64,000 bases of DNA, from assembly GCA_037176725.1 (NCBI GenBank), contig JAZBRS010000029.1, forward strand, positions 124,715,001 to 124,779,000. The letters run 5' to 3'. This DNA comes from Posidonia oceanica (lineage: Eukaryota; Streptophyta; Magnoliopsida; Alismatales; Posidoniaceae). The notes below the pieces were generated by a model that was not told the origin of the DNA, did no database searches, and saw nothing but the letters and a program-made list of their open reading frames with translations. Positions within the stretch are counted from its first letter, which is position 1. Every line of letters begins with the position of its first letter. The translations under genes were made by a program, and so were the position numbers. This document shows, one piece after another, positions 45,038 to 57,189 of this stretch.

Positions 45038-46527
45038 CCTACCGCTGCTACCTTGCAGAGATCCTACCTTCCCACTTCTTGCATTTTACTTTCGCATGCA
45101 TTTTAGTCATGTTTATTTTGCATAAAAAAACAACAACAAAAAGAGAGAGTTGCATATGTATCATGTGCATTACAATTGTAGCCCAGTGATGAAATTGGAG
45201 AAGCTTGCCTGCTTTGGAAAGAGTACACTCTACCCCACCTGACACTACTCAGATGTCCTAACCAGTGAGGGAGCCACCATCCAGTGAGGACAGACAAAAT
45301 GTCCAAACCCCCTAGGACATACACCTCTAGAGGGAGACAAAATGCTAGGTTGTGAGAGAGTGTAAGCAAAACATACATGTCTAAGTCTGGGCACCCCCAA
45401 AAAAAAGAGAGGAAGATAGAAGGCGAAGACAGAAGTTAGCCCTTGAGATAGAGGCGAGCAGCATGACCCTGTCCCTCCAAATTACCTTGGAGAGGAGCTG
45501 AAGTTCGTGCTTGGGAACCTTCAAATCCTACAGGGCTTAGCCACCCTTGTCCAGCAGCAACTCCCCTGCCTCAAGCCAGGCGCCTTTTACCTCCAAACCA
45601 GGGATGGAGAAGCCTGCACGCCAATGTGGGAGTAAAAGAAAAATTGAAAAATGAAAAGAGTAGGTGTAGGTTTTTGAGAGTTTGGCATGAAGCCTGTCCT
45701 CACCTCACCACCACCTTAACGTTAAAACCATCACCCATTCCAGAGTGCCACCAATAGTTAGGGATCTGAGTAGAGTCCGGTGAGTCAGAGACCGCTCCTT
45801 TCCTTTGCAGCAGGCATCAAGCACTCCATATGCTGAGGGCAATAGAAATTTAGTGTAGATCATGCATGCATCTACTTGCTATCAAACCATCCCTCTTGCC
45901 CTTTTCCTCCCACTCTGTAAGGCTCAGCTCGGCACTGGGACAGTACTTCTGTCACGGTAGGTTGACCGCGTCCAAGCCTTAGAATAGTTCATCACTGCCA
46001 GCGTAGCAGCTCAGGGAGTATGTCAGCAATCAGAGACAGGACAATCACTTCAGAGGTAGCGGGACAACCATGGCACCTCGGGGCCCCTCATGGGCCGTCG
46101 GGCCTGCACAGCCAAGCACCGCCCCTCATCTTTGTGCGACTTCGCTCTGGGCGGACGAAGTCTCTTTTCGCTTGCTCCCTTGCTTCGTGCAGGACAAGGA
46201 CAAGCATCCCCCCTTTTTTTTGACTTTACTCCGGATGGACGAAGCCCCCTTCCCTTGCTTCCTTGCTCCGCACGGACGAGGACAAGAGTGCCTCTTGTGC
46301 GACTTCGCCCCGTGTAGGCGAAGCCCCCCTTTGCATAACTGGATTTGCTTGAAATCTGTGGTCTGATTGTTAGCTGTAGCGTTTGAACTGCTTTATCAGC
46401 TTTTATATGCACATCTGTTTCTCTGAAAGCCAGTATTGTATGCCTGCTCTTGATTCGGATTGATGAATAGCTCTGGCTTCAATTACTCGAAGACTTGGCA
46501 CCAGTTGCCTGCATCTTCTTTTGCGCA
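45038..46527 (+). other. Conserved spacer between integrase and PMD gene (element B), with palindrome modules
   Basis: 45181-45820 matches A's spacer, including the pyrimidine-rich CCTTTGCAG acceptor-like end at about 45801-45809. At 46138-46330, absent from A at this place, are three P2-type palindromes: GACTTCG-C-TCTG-GG-CGGA-CGAAGTC (46138-46162), a decayed one near 46220, and one at 46301-46325 with CTTCGCC...GGCGAAG arms. No gene is seen. Confidence 0.6.
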
Positions 46528-47732
46528 ATGGGTTTCCCGACTCTGGTGAGCCCCACCCATTGCTCCGGGACTCTGCGTGAATGGATTTGCCAACTCATCG
46601 AGGGTGACCGTGAGAGGTTGCGCCTATAGGGCCTCCCGTCCAAGCTTCTGATAGCAGCCTATGTAGAGGTTTGCCGGCATCTGCTGTGTGCTACGGTGAG
46701 GTTCTGGAAACCAGCACACCACGTCTTCCACTTCGGTAAGGTAGAGCTGACCCCCATGCTGGAGGAAGTACGCCGGATCTGCAGCTTCTCCAAGCTAATG
46801 GGGCCTACCGTATTCATGAGGCGAGAAGGATACATTACGGCCCTACGGCTACTGACTGGGCTCCTAACTGAGAAGTGCCAGCAAAAGCTGATCTGCACCA
46901 GCGGGCCTGAGCCCATGCTCAGCTTGACGTACTTTGATGAAGTCGCTAAGAAGCGCACTGAGCTTGGAGATGAACTGTGGCTCCGGGGCTTCGTCACTCG
47001 CTTCTTAGGCAAGCTTGTATTCAGCCACAACCAGATGACAGTCGCGATCGAGGTCACCGAGATTGCACTTGCTATGGTGACTTGGCAGATTGACCTAGCC
47101 CCGGTGGTTCTGGCAGAGACATACCGCGAACTGGACTGCATCTCTTACCGCTACCATAACTACCATGGTTGTGGGGCCTTAGTGCAGGTTTGGCTAGCGG
47201 GACACTTGGGGGCGTACATCCTGCACTCGCAGAGGACAGCTCTTTTGAGACATATTGCAGCAACGGCCATGCCAAGACAATCAAGAGCGGCCGTGAGGAA
47301 TATGAAAGGCTGGAAAAGCTAACGAATGATACAGTAACTTGGTGCATCATCCCGTCTGCAGTCGAACCCTTCATTGTCTTCTTCAGCGCCGGTGACAGGA
47401 GACTAGTTGTGCTGCCAGGATTTACAGGAGGTGTCGAGTACCACCCCATCCGAGTGATGCAGCAATTCGGCTTCCAACAGGGTGCCTTTGTCAGCAGCGT
47501 AACCTTCGACCTCCTCTGGCTCTACCCATTGAACACAACTACTACTACAGTGAGGTTGGCCAACCTCTTGCGCGATGGTGTGCAATCATCTGACATTGCA
47601 GCTGTAAAGGGCTCAGGATGTACCCTTGAGTATCTGACTGAAGTGCAGGGGCTCTGGCCCATCAGTGAGATCCCACCTAGCGCGCCTCTATTCCCTGATT
47701 CCAGGAAGTCTAAGAAGCCCCGAACCAGTTAG
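46528..47732 (+). pseudogene. PMD/DUF7745-like gene of element B, nearly intact
   Basis: About 400 codons from ATG 46528 (MGFPTLVSP) to the stop at 47732 (KSKKPRTS), collinear with A's gene over the whole length. Core block: RFWKPAHHVFHFGKVEL, TPMLEEVRRICSF; later VTRFLGKLVFSH, IDLAPVVLAETYREL, LPGFTGGVEYHPIRVM, GLWPISEIPP. Lesions are one TAG at 46627 (from Trp, CTGG to CTAG) and a two-base gain near 47240. It lies 1.5 kb after integrase in the same strand, with no obvious promoter. Function unknown; mobile-domain proteins in plants work in silencing pathways, so help in escaping silencing is one guess. Confidence 0.72.
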
Positions 47733-48303
47733 GGCATTTGTACAACTGCATGTCCCCTTTTAAGTCTTGCTGTACTTTGTTCAGCCTGCTAGGGGCGTGT
47801 AATCAAGACATTATCAATGCAATGATGTCTTGTTGTGCCAATTGCTTGTATGTTGAGTTGCCTTCCATACATATCCTCGCACAACCTTGGCTTTGAGCCG
47901 TTTGTCCAGTTTGCAATTAGAGCGCTACTTAAATTTCACGCATCGTACCCCTTAGAGCCATGAGGGGAGCACCATCAGAACCTGACAGCTTGCAAGTACA
48001 GAAGCAACTGCTAGCATTCTTAGTGCCAGGGAATGCTACAAGAAAGCCTCACATCTCATCAAGATGCCAGAATCTAAGCAGATCTATGCCGCCAAGTCGA
48101 GCAAAGCTACCGAGCGCTCCTGGCCGGATCTTCGCCGAGCTAGTAGCCCTAACTACTTGTTTAACAAGTGCGTCAGCTTTGTCTATGTTCATCGCTTTTC
48201 GATGCCAAGGGCACTTCAACTGTCCCCTGGTATCATCCCTGATACCAGGGGCATCTTTTTTGCTATCCTATGTTATCACCCTCTTCCTACTGGTTTGTGA
48301 GTC
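47733..48303 (+). other. Spacer after PMD gene of B
   Basis: No gene. The part from about 48120 matches A at 4870-5000, with a CTAGTAGCCCTAACTACTTG block and the conserved hairpin at 48224-48251. Confidence 0.55.
48224..48251. other. Conserved 12-bp hairpin, copy 2 (element B)
   Basis: CCCCTGGTATCA-TCCC-TGATACCAGGGG. The stem is identical to A's and the loop differs (TTCC in A). Followed by GCATCTTTTTT. Confidence 0.85.
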
Positions 48304-51300
48304 GGCTTGCTTCCTTAATTTGAGGACAAGTCTCCCCTTTGCATGCCCTTTCAAGGTCATGTCTGCGTGCTTCCTTAATTTGAGGACAAGTCTCCCCTTT
48401 GCATGCCCTCTCGTGGTAATGTCTGCTAGTTTCCTTACATTGAGAACAAGCCCATTGCATGCCCTTTCGAGGTCATGTCTGCTTGTTTCCTTACTTTGAG
48501 GACAAGCCCTTTGCATGCCCTTTCGAGGTCATATCTGCTTCCTTCCTTACTTTGAGGACAAGTCACCCCTTTGCATGCCCTTTCGAGGTCATGTCTACTT
48601 GCTTCCATATTTTGAGGACGAGCCTTTGCATGCCCTTTCGAGATAATGTCTGCTTGTTTCCTTACTTTGAGGACAAGCACTTTGCATACCCTTTCGAAGT
48701 CATGTCTGCTTGCTTCCTTTCTTAGAGGAACGAGCGCCTTTGCACGCCCTTTCGGGGTCATGCTTGCTCACTTCCTTACCTTGAGGATGAGTGCCTTTGC
48801 ATGCCCTTTCGAGGTCATGTCTGCTTCTTTCCTTACTTTGAGGGCAAGCCCTTTGCATGCCCTTTCGGGGTCATGTCTGTGTGCTTCCTTAATTTCAGGA
48901 CAAGTCTCCCCTTTGCATACCCTTTCGTGGTAATGTCTGCTTTTTCCTTACTTTGAGGACAAGCCCTTTGCATGCCCTTTCGAGGTCATGTCTGCTTGCT
49001 TCCTTAATTTGAAGACAAGTCTCCCCTTTGCATGCCCTTTTTAGGTCAAGTCTGCTTGCTTCCTTACTTTGAGGACAAGCCTATTCCATGCCCTTTCGAG
49101 GTCATGTCTGCTTGCTTCCTTAATTTGAGGACAAGTCTCGCCTTTGCATGCCCTTTCGAGGTCATGTCTGCTTGTTTCCTTACTTTGAGGACAAGCCTCC
49201 CCTTTGCATGCCCTTTCGAGGTCATGTCTGCTTGTTTCCTTACTTTAAGGACAAGCCCTTTGCATGCCCTTTCGAGGTCATATCTGCTTCCTTCCTTACT
49301 TTGAGGAACGAGCGCCTTTGCATGCCCTTTTGGGGTCATGTCTGCTTGCTTCCTTAATTTAAGGACAATTGTCTCCATTGCATGCCCTTTCGAGGTCATG
49401 TCTGCTTCTTTCCTTACTCTGAGGAGAAGCCCTTTGCATGCCCTTCCGAGGTCATGTCTGCTTGCTTCCTTAATTTGAGGACAAGTCTCCCTTTTGCATG
49501 CCCTTTCGAGGTCATGTCCGCTCGCTTCCTTACCTTGAGGACTAGCGCCTTTGCGTGCCCGTTCGATGTCATGTCTGCTTGTTTCCTTACATTGAGGACA
49601 AGCCCTTTGCATGCCCTTTCGGGGTCATGTCTGCGTGCTTCCTTAATTTGAGGACAAGTCTCCCCTTTGCATGCCCTCTCGTGGTAATGTCTGCTTGTTT
49701 CCTTACATTGAGAACAAGCCCATTGCATGCCCTTTCGAGGTCATGTCTGCTTGTTTCCATACTTTGAGGACAAGCCCTTTAAATGCCCTTTCGAGGTCAT
49801 GTCTGCTTGCTTCCTTAATTTGAGGACAAGTCACCCCTTTGCATGCCCTTTCGAGGTCATGTCTGCTTGCTTCCATATTTTGAGGACGAGCCTTTGCATG
49901 CCCTTTTGAGATAATGTCTGCTTGTTTCCTTACTTTGAGGACAAGCCCTTTGCATACCCTTTCGAAGTCATGTCTGCTTGCTTCCTTTCTTAGAGGAACG
50001 AGCGCCTTTGCACGCCCTTTCGGGGTCATGCTTGCTCACTTCCTTACCTTGAGGATGATTGCCTTTGCATGCCCTTTCGAGGTCATGTCTGCTTGTTTCC
50101 TTACTTTGAGGGCAAGCCCTTTGCATGCCCTTTCGGGGTCATGTCTATGTGCTTCCTTAATTATAGGACAAGTCTCCCCTTTGCATACCCTTTCGTGGTA
50201 ATGTCTGCTTTTTCCTTACTTTGAGGACAAGCCCTTTGCATGCCCTTTCGAGGTCATGTCTGCTTGCTTCCTTAATTTGAAGACAAGTCTCCCCTTTGCA
50301 TGCCCTTTTTAGGTCAAGTCTGCTTGCTTCCTTACTTTGAGGACAAGCCTATTCCATGCCCTTTCGAGGTCATGTCTGCTTGCTTCCTTAATTTGAGGAC
50401 AAGTCTCGCCTTTGCATGCCCTTTCAAGGTCATGTCTGCTTGTTTCCTTACTTTGAGGACAAGCCTCCCCTTTGCATGCCCTTTCGAGGTCATGTCTGCT
50501 TGTTTCCTTACTTTGAGGACAAGCCCTTTGCATGCCCTTTCGAGGTCATATCTGCTTCCTTCCTTACTTTGAGGACAAGTCACCCCTTTGCATGCCCTTT
50601 CGAGGTCATGTCTGCTTGCTTCCATATTTTGAGGACGAGCCTTTGCATGCCCTTTCGAGATAATGTCTGCTTGTTTCCTTACTTTGAGGACAAGCCCTTT
50701 GCATTCCCTTTCGAAGTCATGTCTGCTTGCTTCCTTTCTTAGAGGAACGAGCGCCTTTGCACGCCCTTTCGGGGTCATGCTTGCTCACTTCCTTACCTTG
50801 AGGATGAGTGCCTTTGCATGCCCTTTCGAGGTCATGTCTGCTTCTTTCCTTACTTTGAGGGCAAGCCCTTTGCATGCCCTTTCGGGGTCATGTCTGCGTG
50901 CTTCCTTAATTTCAGGACAAGTCTCCCCTTTGCATGCGCTTTCGTGGTAATGTCTGCTTTTTCCTTACTTTGAGGACAAGCCCTTTGCATGCCCTTTCGA
51001 GGTCATGTCTGCTTGCTTCCTTAATTTGATGACAAGTCTCCCCTTTGCATGCCCTTTTTAGGTCAAGTCTGCTTGCTTCCTTACTTTGAGGACAAGCCTA
51101 TTGCATGCCCTTTCGAGGTCATGTCTGCTTGCTTCCTTAATTTGAGGACAAGTCTCCCCTTTGCATGCCCTTTCGAGGTCATGTCTGCTTGTTTCCTTAC
51201 TTTGAGGACAAGCCTCCCCTTTGCATGCCCTTTCGAGGTCATGTCTGCTTGTTTTCTTACTTTGAGGACAAGCCCTTTGCATGCCCTTTCGAGGTCATGT

Positions 51301-53408
51301 CTGCTTCCTTCTTTACTTTGAGGAACGAGCGCCTTTGCATGCCCTTTTGGGGTCATGTCTGCTTGCTTCCTTAATTTAAGGACAAGTGTCTCCATTGCAT
51401 GCCCTTTCGAGGTCATGTCTGCTTCTTTCCTTACTCTGAGGAGAAGCCCTTTGCATGCCCTTCCGAGGTCATGTCTGCTTGCTTCCTTAATTTGAGGACA
51501 AGTCTCCCTTTTGCATGCCCTTTCGAGGTCATGTCTGCTCGCTTCCTTACCTTGAGGACTAGCGCCTTTGCGTGCCCGTTTGAGGTCATGTCTGCTTGTT
51601 TCCTTACATTGAGGACAAGCCCTTTGCATGCCCTTTCGGGGTCATGTCTGCGTGCTTCCTTAATTTGAGGACAAGTCTCCCCTTTGCATGCCCTCTCGTG
51701 GTAATGTCTGCTTGTTTCCTTACTTTCAGAACAAGCCCTTTGCATGCTCTTTCGAGGTCATGTCTGCATGCTTCCTTAATTTGAGGACAAGTCTCCCCTT
51801 TGCATGCCCTTTCCAGGTCAAGTTTGCTTGCTTCCTTACTTTAAGGACAAGCCCATTGCACACCCTTTCGAGGTCATGTCTGCTTGCTTCCTTAATCTGA
51901 GGACAAGTCTCCCCTTTGCATGCCCTTTCGAGGTTATGTCTGCTTGTTTCCTTACTTTGAGGACAAGCCCTTTGCATGCCCTTTTGAGGTCATGTCTGCT
52001 TGCTTCCTTAATTTGAGAACAAGTCTCCCATTTGCATGCCCTTTCGAGGTCATGTCTGCTTGTTTCCTTACATTGAGGACAAGCCCTTTGCATGCCCTTT
52101 CGAGGTCATGTCTGCTTGCTTCCTTAATTTGAGGACAAGTCTCCCCTTTGCATGCCCTTTCGAGGTCATGTCTGCATGTTTCCTTACTTTGAGGACAAGC
52201 CCTTTGCATGCCCTTTTGAGGTCATGTCTGCTTGCTTCCTTAATTTGAGGACAAGTCTGTCCTTTGCATGCCCTTTCGAGGTCATGTCTGCTTGCTTCCT
52301 TACTTTAAGGAACGAGTGCCTTTGCATGCCCTTTCGGGGTCATGTCTGCTCGCTTCCTTACCTTGAGGACGAGCAGCTTTGCATGCCCTTTCGAGGTCAT
52401 GTCTACTTGTTTCCTTACTTTGAGGACAAACCCTTTGCATGTCCATTCGAGGTCATGTCTGCTTGCTTCCTTAATTTGAGGACAAGTCTCTCATTTGCAT
52501 GCCCTTTCGAGGTCATGTCTGCTTGTTTCCTTACTTTGAGGACAAGCCCTTTGCATGCCCTTTCGAGGTTATGTCTGCTTGCTTCCTTAATTTGAGTTCA
52601 AGTCTCCCCTTTGCATGCCCTTTCGAGGTCATGTTTGCTTGCTTCCTTACTTTGAGGACAAGTCTCCCCTTTGCATGCCCTTTTGAGGTCATGTCTGCTT
52701 GCTTCCTAACTTTGAGGATGAGCCTTTGCATGCCCTTTCGAGGTCATGTTTGCTTGTTTCCTTACTTTGATGAAAAGCCCTTCGCATGTCCTTTCGAGGT
52801 CATGTCTGCTTGCTTCCTTAATTTGAGGACATGTCTCCCCTTTGCATGCCCTTTCGAGGTCATGTCTGCTCACTTCATTACTTTGAGGACGAGCCTTTGC
52901 ATGCCCTTTCGAGGTCATGTCTACTTGTTTCCTTACTTTGAGGACAAGCCCTTTGCATGCCCTTTCAAGGTCATGTCTACTTACTTCCTTAATTTGAGGG
53001 CAAGTCACCCCTTTACATGCCCTTTCGAGGTCATTGCTACTTGCTTCCTTACTTTGTGGACAAGCCCTTTGCATCCCCTTTCGAGGTCATGTCTGCTTGC
53101 TTCCTTACTTTGAGGACGAGCGCCTTTGCCTGCCCTTTCGAGGTCATGTCTGCTTGCTTGCTTATTTTGAGGAACGAGCGCCTTTGCATGCCCTTTCATG
53201 GTCATGTCTGCTTGCTTCCATATTTTGAGGAGCGGGCACCTTTGCATGCCCTTTCGGGGTCATGTCTGCTCGCTTCCTAACATTGAGGACGAGCACCTTT
53301 GCATGCCCTTTCAAGGTCATGTCTGCTCGCTTCCTTGCTTTCAGGACGAGCCCCTTTTCTTTTGCGTGCCTCTTCGAAGTCTCTCTCGCTTGCTTCCTCG
53401 ATCGAGGA
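48304..53408 (+). repeat. 5.1-kb tandem array of element B (116-bp dimer)
   Basis: About 88 units of two lengths, 56 and 60 bases, mostly alternating as a 116-base dimer. Core words are TTCCTTA..TTGAGGACAAG, CCTTTGCATGCCC and TTTCGAGGTCATGTCTGC. It occupies the place of A's palindrome array. Its right edge keeps a perfect P1, TCCTCG-AT-CGAGGA (53395-53408), and a P2 trace, so it is a derivative of the same modules. Open frames of 60-200 codons on both strands arise because stops are rare in the unit; frame changes between dimers, and I do not call genes. Confidence 0.9.
48415..51700 (+). repeat. Higher-order repeats of 1,268 and 749 bp in the B array
   Basis: The marker CTTAGAGGAACGAGCGCC occurs at 48721, 49989 and 50738, offsets 1,268 and 749. 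Other markers repeat at 49032/50300/51049 and, missing from the middle copy, at 49382/51399 (2,017 = 1,268 + 749). So the middle copy lacks 519 bp (nine units). Confidence 0.85.
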
Positions 53409-54098
53409 CAAGTCCTTCCTTCTGGGCTGGCAGCCCTAATTGCTCGATTGACACCCATCATAACTATCCAACTCTTCTTTCGATGCCAAGTGCGCTTTGG
53501 CTGTCCCCTGGTATCATCCTCCCGATACTAGGGGCATCTTATTTTTGCTGCCACGGTATCTTCTTTGACTTGGTAGTCCTAGCTACCCGGATGATATCCA
53601 TCACCCTGTCAGGCGTTCTTTCTTTGGGTCGATAACCCTAACTATCTTGTGCAAGTCCATCAACTCCTTGGGCCAATAACCATAACTATCTAGTCTGAGT
53701 CCGTCTACTCGTTGGGCTAATAACCCGAACTGTCCAGCATTGGGTCCGTCAACCCACCACTCATCATACAGCATCGCATTATCACCAGCACATTACATTG
53801 GCACACATAGTGCCATGCACCTGTGTAAATCCCCAGCAGGGTCAGCATCAGTACGCATTGCTGTGTCACCAAGTAGAGCAAGCATGCACTTTAGCGTAGG
53901 CTTTACTTTGGCATCATCATTTCTGCACTACATCTGCACTTTGCATCTGCATTTGCATTCGCATTGCGGCAATAGGTCATGACTTTCGGTACATCCTCCA
54001 AATAAGTGACTCACGCCAATAGCGTCTGCGCTCCTAGCGGTTCGGTGGGCTGTCTTTGTCAACCCTGAGCAGCGGCCTCGGTCTCCTTGACCCTGCTC
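53409..54098 (+). other. Post-array region of B
   Basis: GGGCT-GGC-AGCCC hairpin module (53424-53436), third copy of the conserved hairpin (53505-53534), a repeated unit of about 50 bases with ATAACCNTAACTATC (53625-53760), a GCAT-rich block (53755-53985), and the pre-LTR block with AATAAGTGACTCACGCC. No gene. Confidence 0.65.
53505..53534. other. Conserved hairpin, copy 3, altered (element B)
   Basis: CCCCTGGTATC, loop ATCCTCCC, GATACTAGGGG: 11 pairs with one G-T. It lies after the array, so B has one copy on each side. Confidence 0.7.
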
Positions 54099-54111
54099 AT
54101 GGAGGGGCATC
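54099..54111 (+). promoter_or_regulatory. Polypurine tract of element B
   Basis: ATGGAGGGGCATC directly before the LTR start TGTAAACACCCC. Confidence 0.75.
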
Positions 54112-56577
54112 TGTAAACACCCCATTTTTGACGATCTTTTAGTTGGAGGATCTCTGGAAGCTTGCTTGGAAGATGGCCCAGCGAACCCTATTTCAAACCC
54201 TACCCAAGACCTACCCAAAACCAACCAAAAACAAACCATTTCCCTTTCTTACAACTCAACCCAAAACTTACCCAACCCAAGCAAACACAATAGGCCCAGC
54301 AAAAGCCCAACCCACTGATCTGCCTGCTTAGCCACCCCGTGTAGAGGCGACTGACTTCGCCACCCCTCCATGAGGCGATTGAGTTAGGTGCTACTCCACT
54401 CGGTGACTCACCTGCAAATCAGAATGCCGCCCAAGCCCTTCCCACGCGGCCGTTGCTGATCGCCGTCCCTAGTCACCCATTACCTCCGCACTTACTGCCT
54501 CGCTCCCGCCATCAACTAGGTGACAAAAGCCATTTACTCGACCGCCCCTTTGTCGTTTCCCCTACACACACAAAGATCCCATCATCACCTCCGCCAGCCG
54601 CATGCTCTGACAACCTCGTCGTCCTCATCGGCGGCCTGTACTCACCTCCATCACCTCACCACTTACTCGGCCTGCCATGCCCGACCCTTTTTTTGCTCTC
54701 ACGCCACTCTCTGAACCCCTCCCTCGCGTGGAGAGCCACCCATCCAACCAAACCCATTTGCCGAATGACAGTTCAAAGCCCGGCTCACACATTCTACACG
54801 CACCTTTGCTTTCGAACTCGACTCTAGAGCTTCCTTGTGCGATCCTAGAGCCTCCTCGAGCTTCCTTGTGTGATTCCAAGCAACCGAGGGCCCTTTCCAA
54901 GCTTCGCCGACGTCGTCTTCCACAACTCCGGTGACGCCTCTCCAACTCCGACCGTCACGTCCGGCGAGCTACAAGAGGTACACACCTCTACGCATTGCAT
55001 GCCTAAGGGTCCGAGAAGCTTCCCAGACCCCTCTCCTTTCTTTCTAGCTTTTCAAATGCCATGTTAGCGCTCTCGATCGGCCCAACGGCTGACAAAGCAC
55101 GGCAATGCCGGCGAGCTACCGGTAGAGGCGGGATAGAGGCTTGAGCCTCTCCCCTTAGCCCGCAAGTGCATCCTCGCGTCCTCCTCCATGCCACATTGCC
55201 CCCCCAGTCAACTCTACGGGCTTTCAGCTGCCTCGGTGGTCGGAGTTCGCCGGCCTCCTGCGGCACAAAATGGAGGAGGTGGGTGGAGCTCCTCGAGCCA
55301 CCGTTTTCCACACTAATGGTGTGGCTGGATTCTTGGGAGTGCCGTCATGCTTCCCAGATCCTCCCTGAAATTTTAGGCCTCGCCCAAGCAGTGAGAAGCA
55401 GTGTTGAAGTCTGGTGAGCGGACTGCCAGTTCAGCTGCCGGCATGACCAGTGATTGAGCTGCAATGCTCACAGCCTACAGGCTGGACTTTGAGTCGTTGC
55501 TCCGGCCAACTCAAAGGCCCATTATTTATGCTGATTGTATGTTTGCATTCCTGGATGTTAGAACTACATGTTTGTATGCTTAGATTTCCATTTAGCTTCG
55601 CCATGGGTTCTTGGTCCGGCCTTGAACATGGCTGTTTGCGCCACCGGAGTTGCAGGTCAGCTGCCAGTTTGACCAGTGACTTGGCTGCATCTCCAGGCAG
55701 CCTTCCGGTCAAGTTCAGGCCATTGTACCTCGTGACTCATTTATCCATTTGCCAGTCTGAATGCTTGCTTCTGTTCCTGATTATGCCTTCTTCATTTCCG
55801 TGTGTTTCGTTCCTCATTCCGCATTGGTTTTCAGTCGTGTTTTTGGCAATGAAAGCCACAGCTTGGAGTACTGCACATGGCTGAGCCGCATGTTTAAACG
55901 GTGACCCACCTGGGCACCCCTAACAGCGGCGACTTGGCCTGCAATCCAAGTGGTGAGCGAGCCACCAGTCGGCCGTTTTGCCGCCTTACTTATTTGATTA
56001 GCTTTTATGTTGATTTCGATGTTAGGTTTGTCGTCTGTGATTCCAATGTTGTTTTAGCCTTTAAATCCGCATCACTTTTATGCTTCTTTCTTGGCAATGA
56101 TGGCTACTATGCGGGGAGCATGATCTGTGTCTCTGCCGCTGACTCAAACGGCAACAGGAGTCGTCGCCTGGTTAACAGGTGACCATGCCCTGAACCTGAC
56201 AGCACGCCTAGCCGCCTCCTTGTCGTTTTGCTGTCTCTTTTCTCTGACTTGCTTGCGCTGACCTTGATGCCGGACATGTTATCTGTGTTTTCCAAGTTTT
56301 AGTTTTCAACTTCGTATTGTTTTTACACCTTTCTTGTGGCAATGATCGTTGCAGTCTGGGGAGTGTGGTTTGCGCCTCTGCCGCCTACCTCACCAGCAAC
56401 AAGCGCTGTCGCCTGCCATACAGGCGACCACATACTGATCTAGCTAGTGTGCTTAGCTATCTTTGTCGTCACGTTCTGCTGGTTCCTTTCAGTGTTTATG
56501 ATTTCAGTTTCGCTTCCCTTACTATTTATCGCCCCTTTTGCGTCGTCTTGGTTTTCGTCGTTCATCTTCAAGTATGG
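54112..56577 (+). repeat. 3' LTR of element B, truncated by D
   Basis: Matches the 5' LTR from its first base to about 28980, then stops at 56577, where D's LTR begins (TGTAGTAATCC). The last five bases, TATGG, are the expected duplication. Carries hairpins at 56163-56183 and 56408-56428. Confidence 0.88.
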
Positions 56578-57189
56578 TGTAGTAATCCTGAAATATTGAA
56601 TCATCCATGCACGATGCCAAAGCTCACGTGCACCGATCAACATTAGGTTCACTATATGCGGTGGGATCCGAGGAAGGAAACTTGACTCGGAAACACTGGC
56701 AAAAAGAGGAAAAAGAAATGATAAGACAAATCATAGTCGCCACCACGTCTATTAAGTTGGGAGACAAGGAAAATCGAGGGTAATGCATGAAAAGACATGC
56801 AAAACCAGATGCAAAGAGAATGCAAAGAGATGCGATGTGATGCTATGCTATGCTATGACTCGTGCCTAGGATGAAGGAAATGGTCATTGCAGGCCAAGAG
56901 AAAGGGCAAGGACTCCTGTTACGCATGGGGAAGGTGTTAGGCACCCCCGATATGTCCGAGAATCGATCTTTCTTAGGCTATCTCGCTCGCAAATGCAGGA
57001 AGATACTTGCCTAATGCCTAAATGCAATGTATGTCTGAATACTTGCTCTAATATGTGCTTTAAGTGCTAAGATGCGTGTAGGGAATTAAACGTGCAAGCT
57101 ATGTGCTCAGCAACGCTGCTAGTGTTCCAAACGGGCAAGCGCTGGTTCGCGAGAACTCCTAGGCAGTAAGCATTATCGCCCTAATGCAA

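Larger units (their letters stand above)
26508..56577 (+). mobile_element. Element B: near-complete giant Tat/Ogre-type retrotransposon with a PMD gene
   Basis: 5' LTR 26508-29409, tRNA-Arg primer site, leader, gag, protease, RT, two RNase Hs, integrase, spacer, PMD gene, hairpin, 5.1-kb array, polypurine tract, then a 3' LTR cut at 56577 by element D. Removing the 5.8-kb solo LTR leaves about 24 kb, in the size range of Ogre elements. The two LTRs differ at 9 of the first 126 bases (hand count), 7 being transitions. No part of pol is missing, but stops make it inactive. Confidence 0.85.

Noticed and set aside
52499..53113. Cys/Phe-rich open frames of up to 204 codons in the B array, and Lys/Arg-rich ones on the other strand
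   Set aside because: Pure repeat translation; the 116-bp dimer changes frame each round, so no protein frame is maintained along the array.
48304..53408. Resemblance to a CRISPR array (regular short repeats)
   Set aside because: Plant DNA, no unique spacers, no cas genes; repeats are contiguous.
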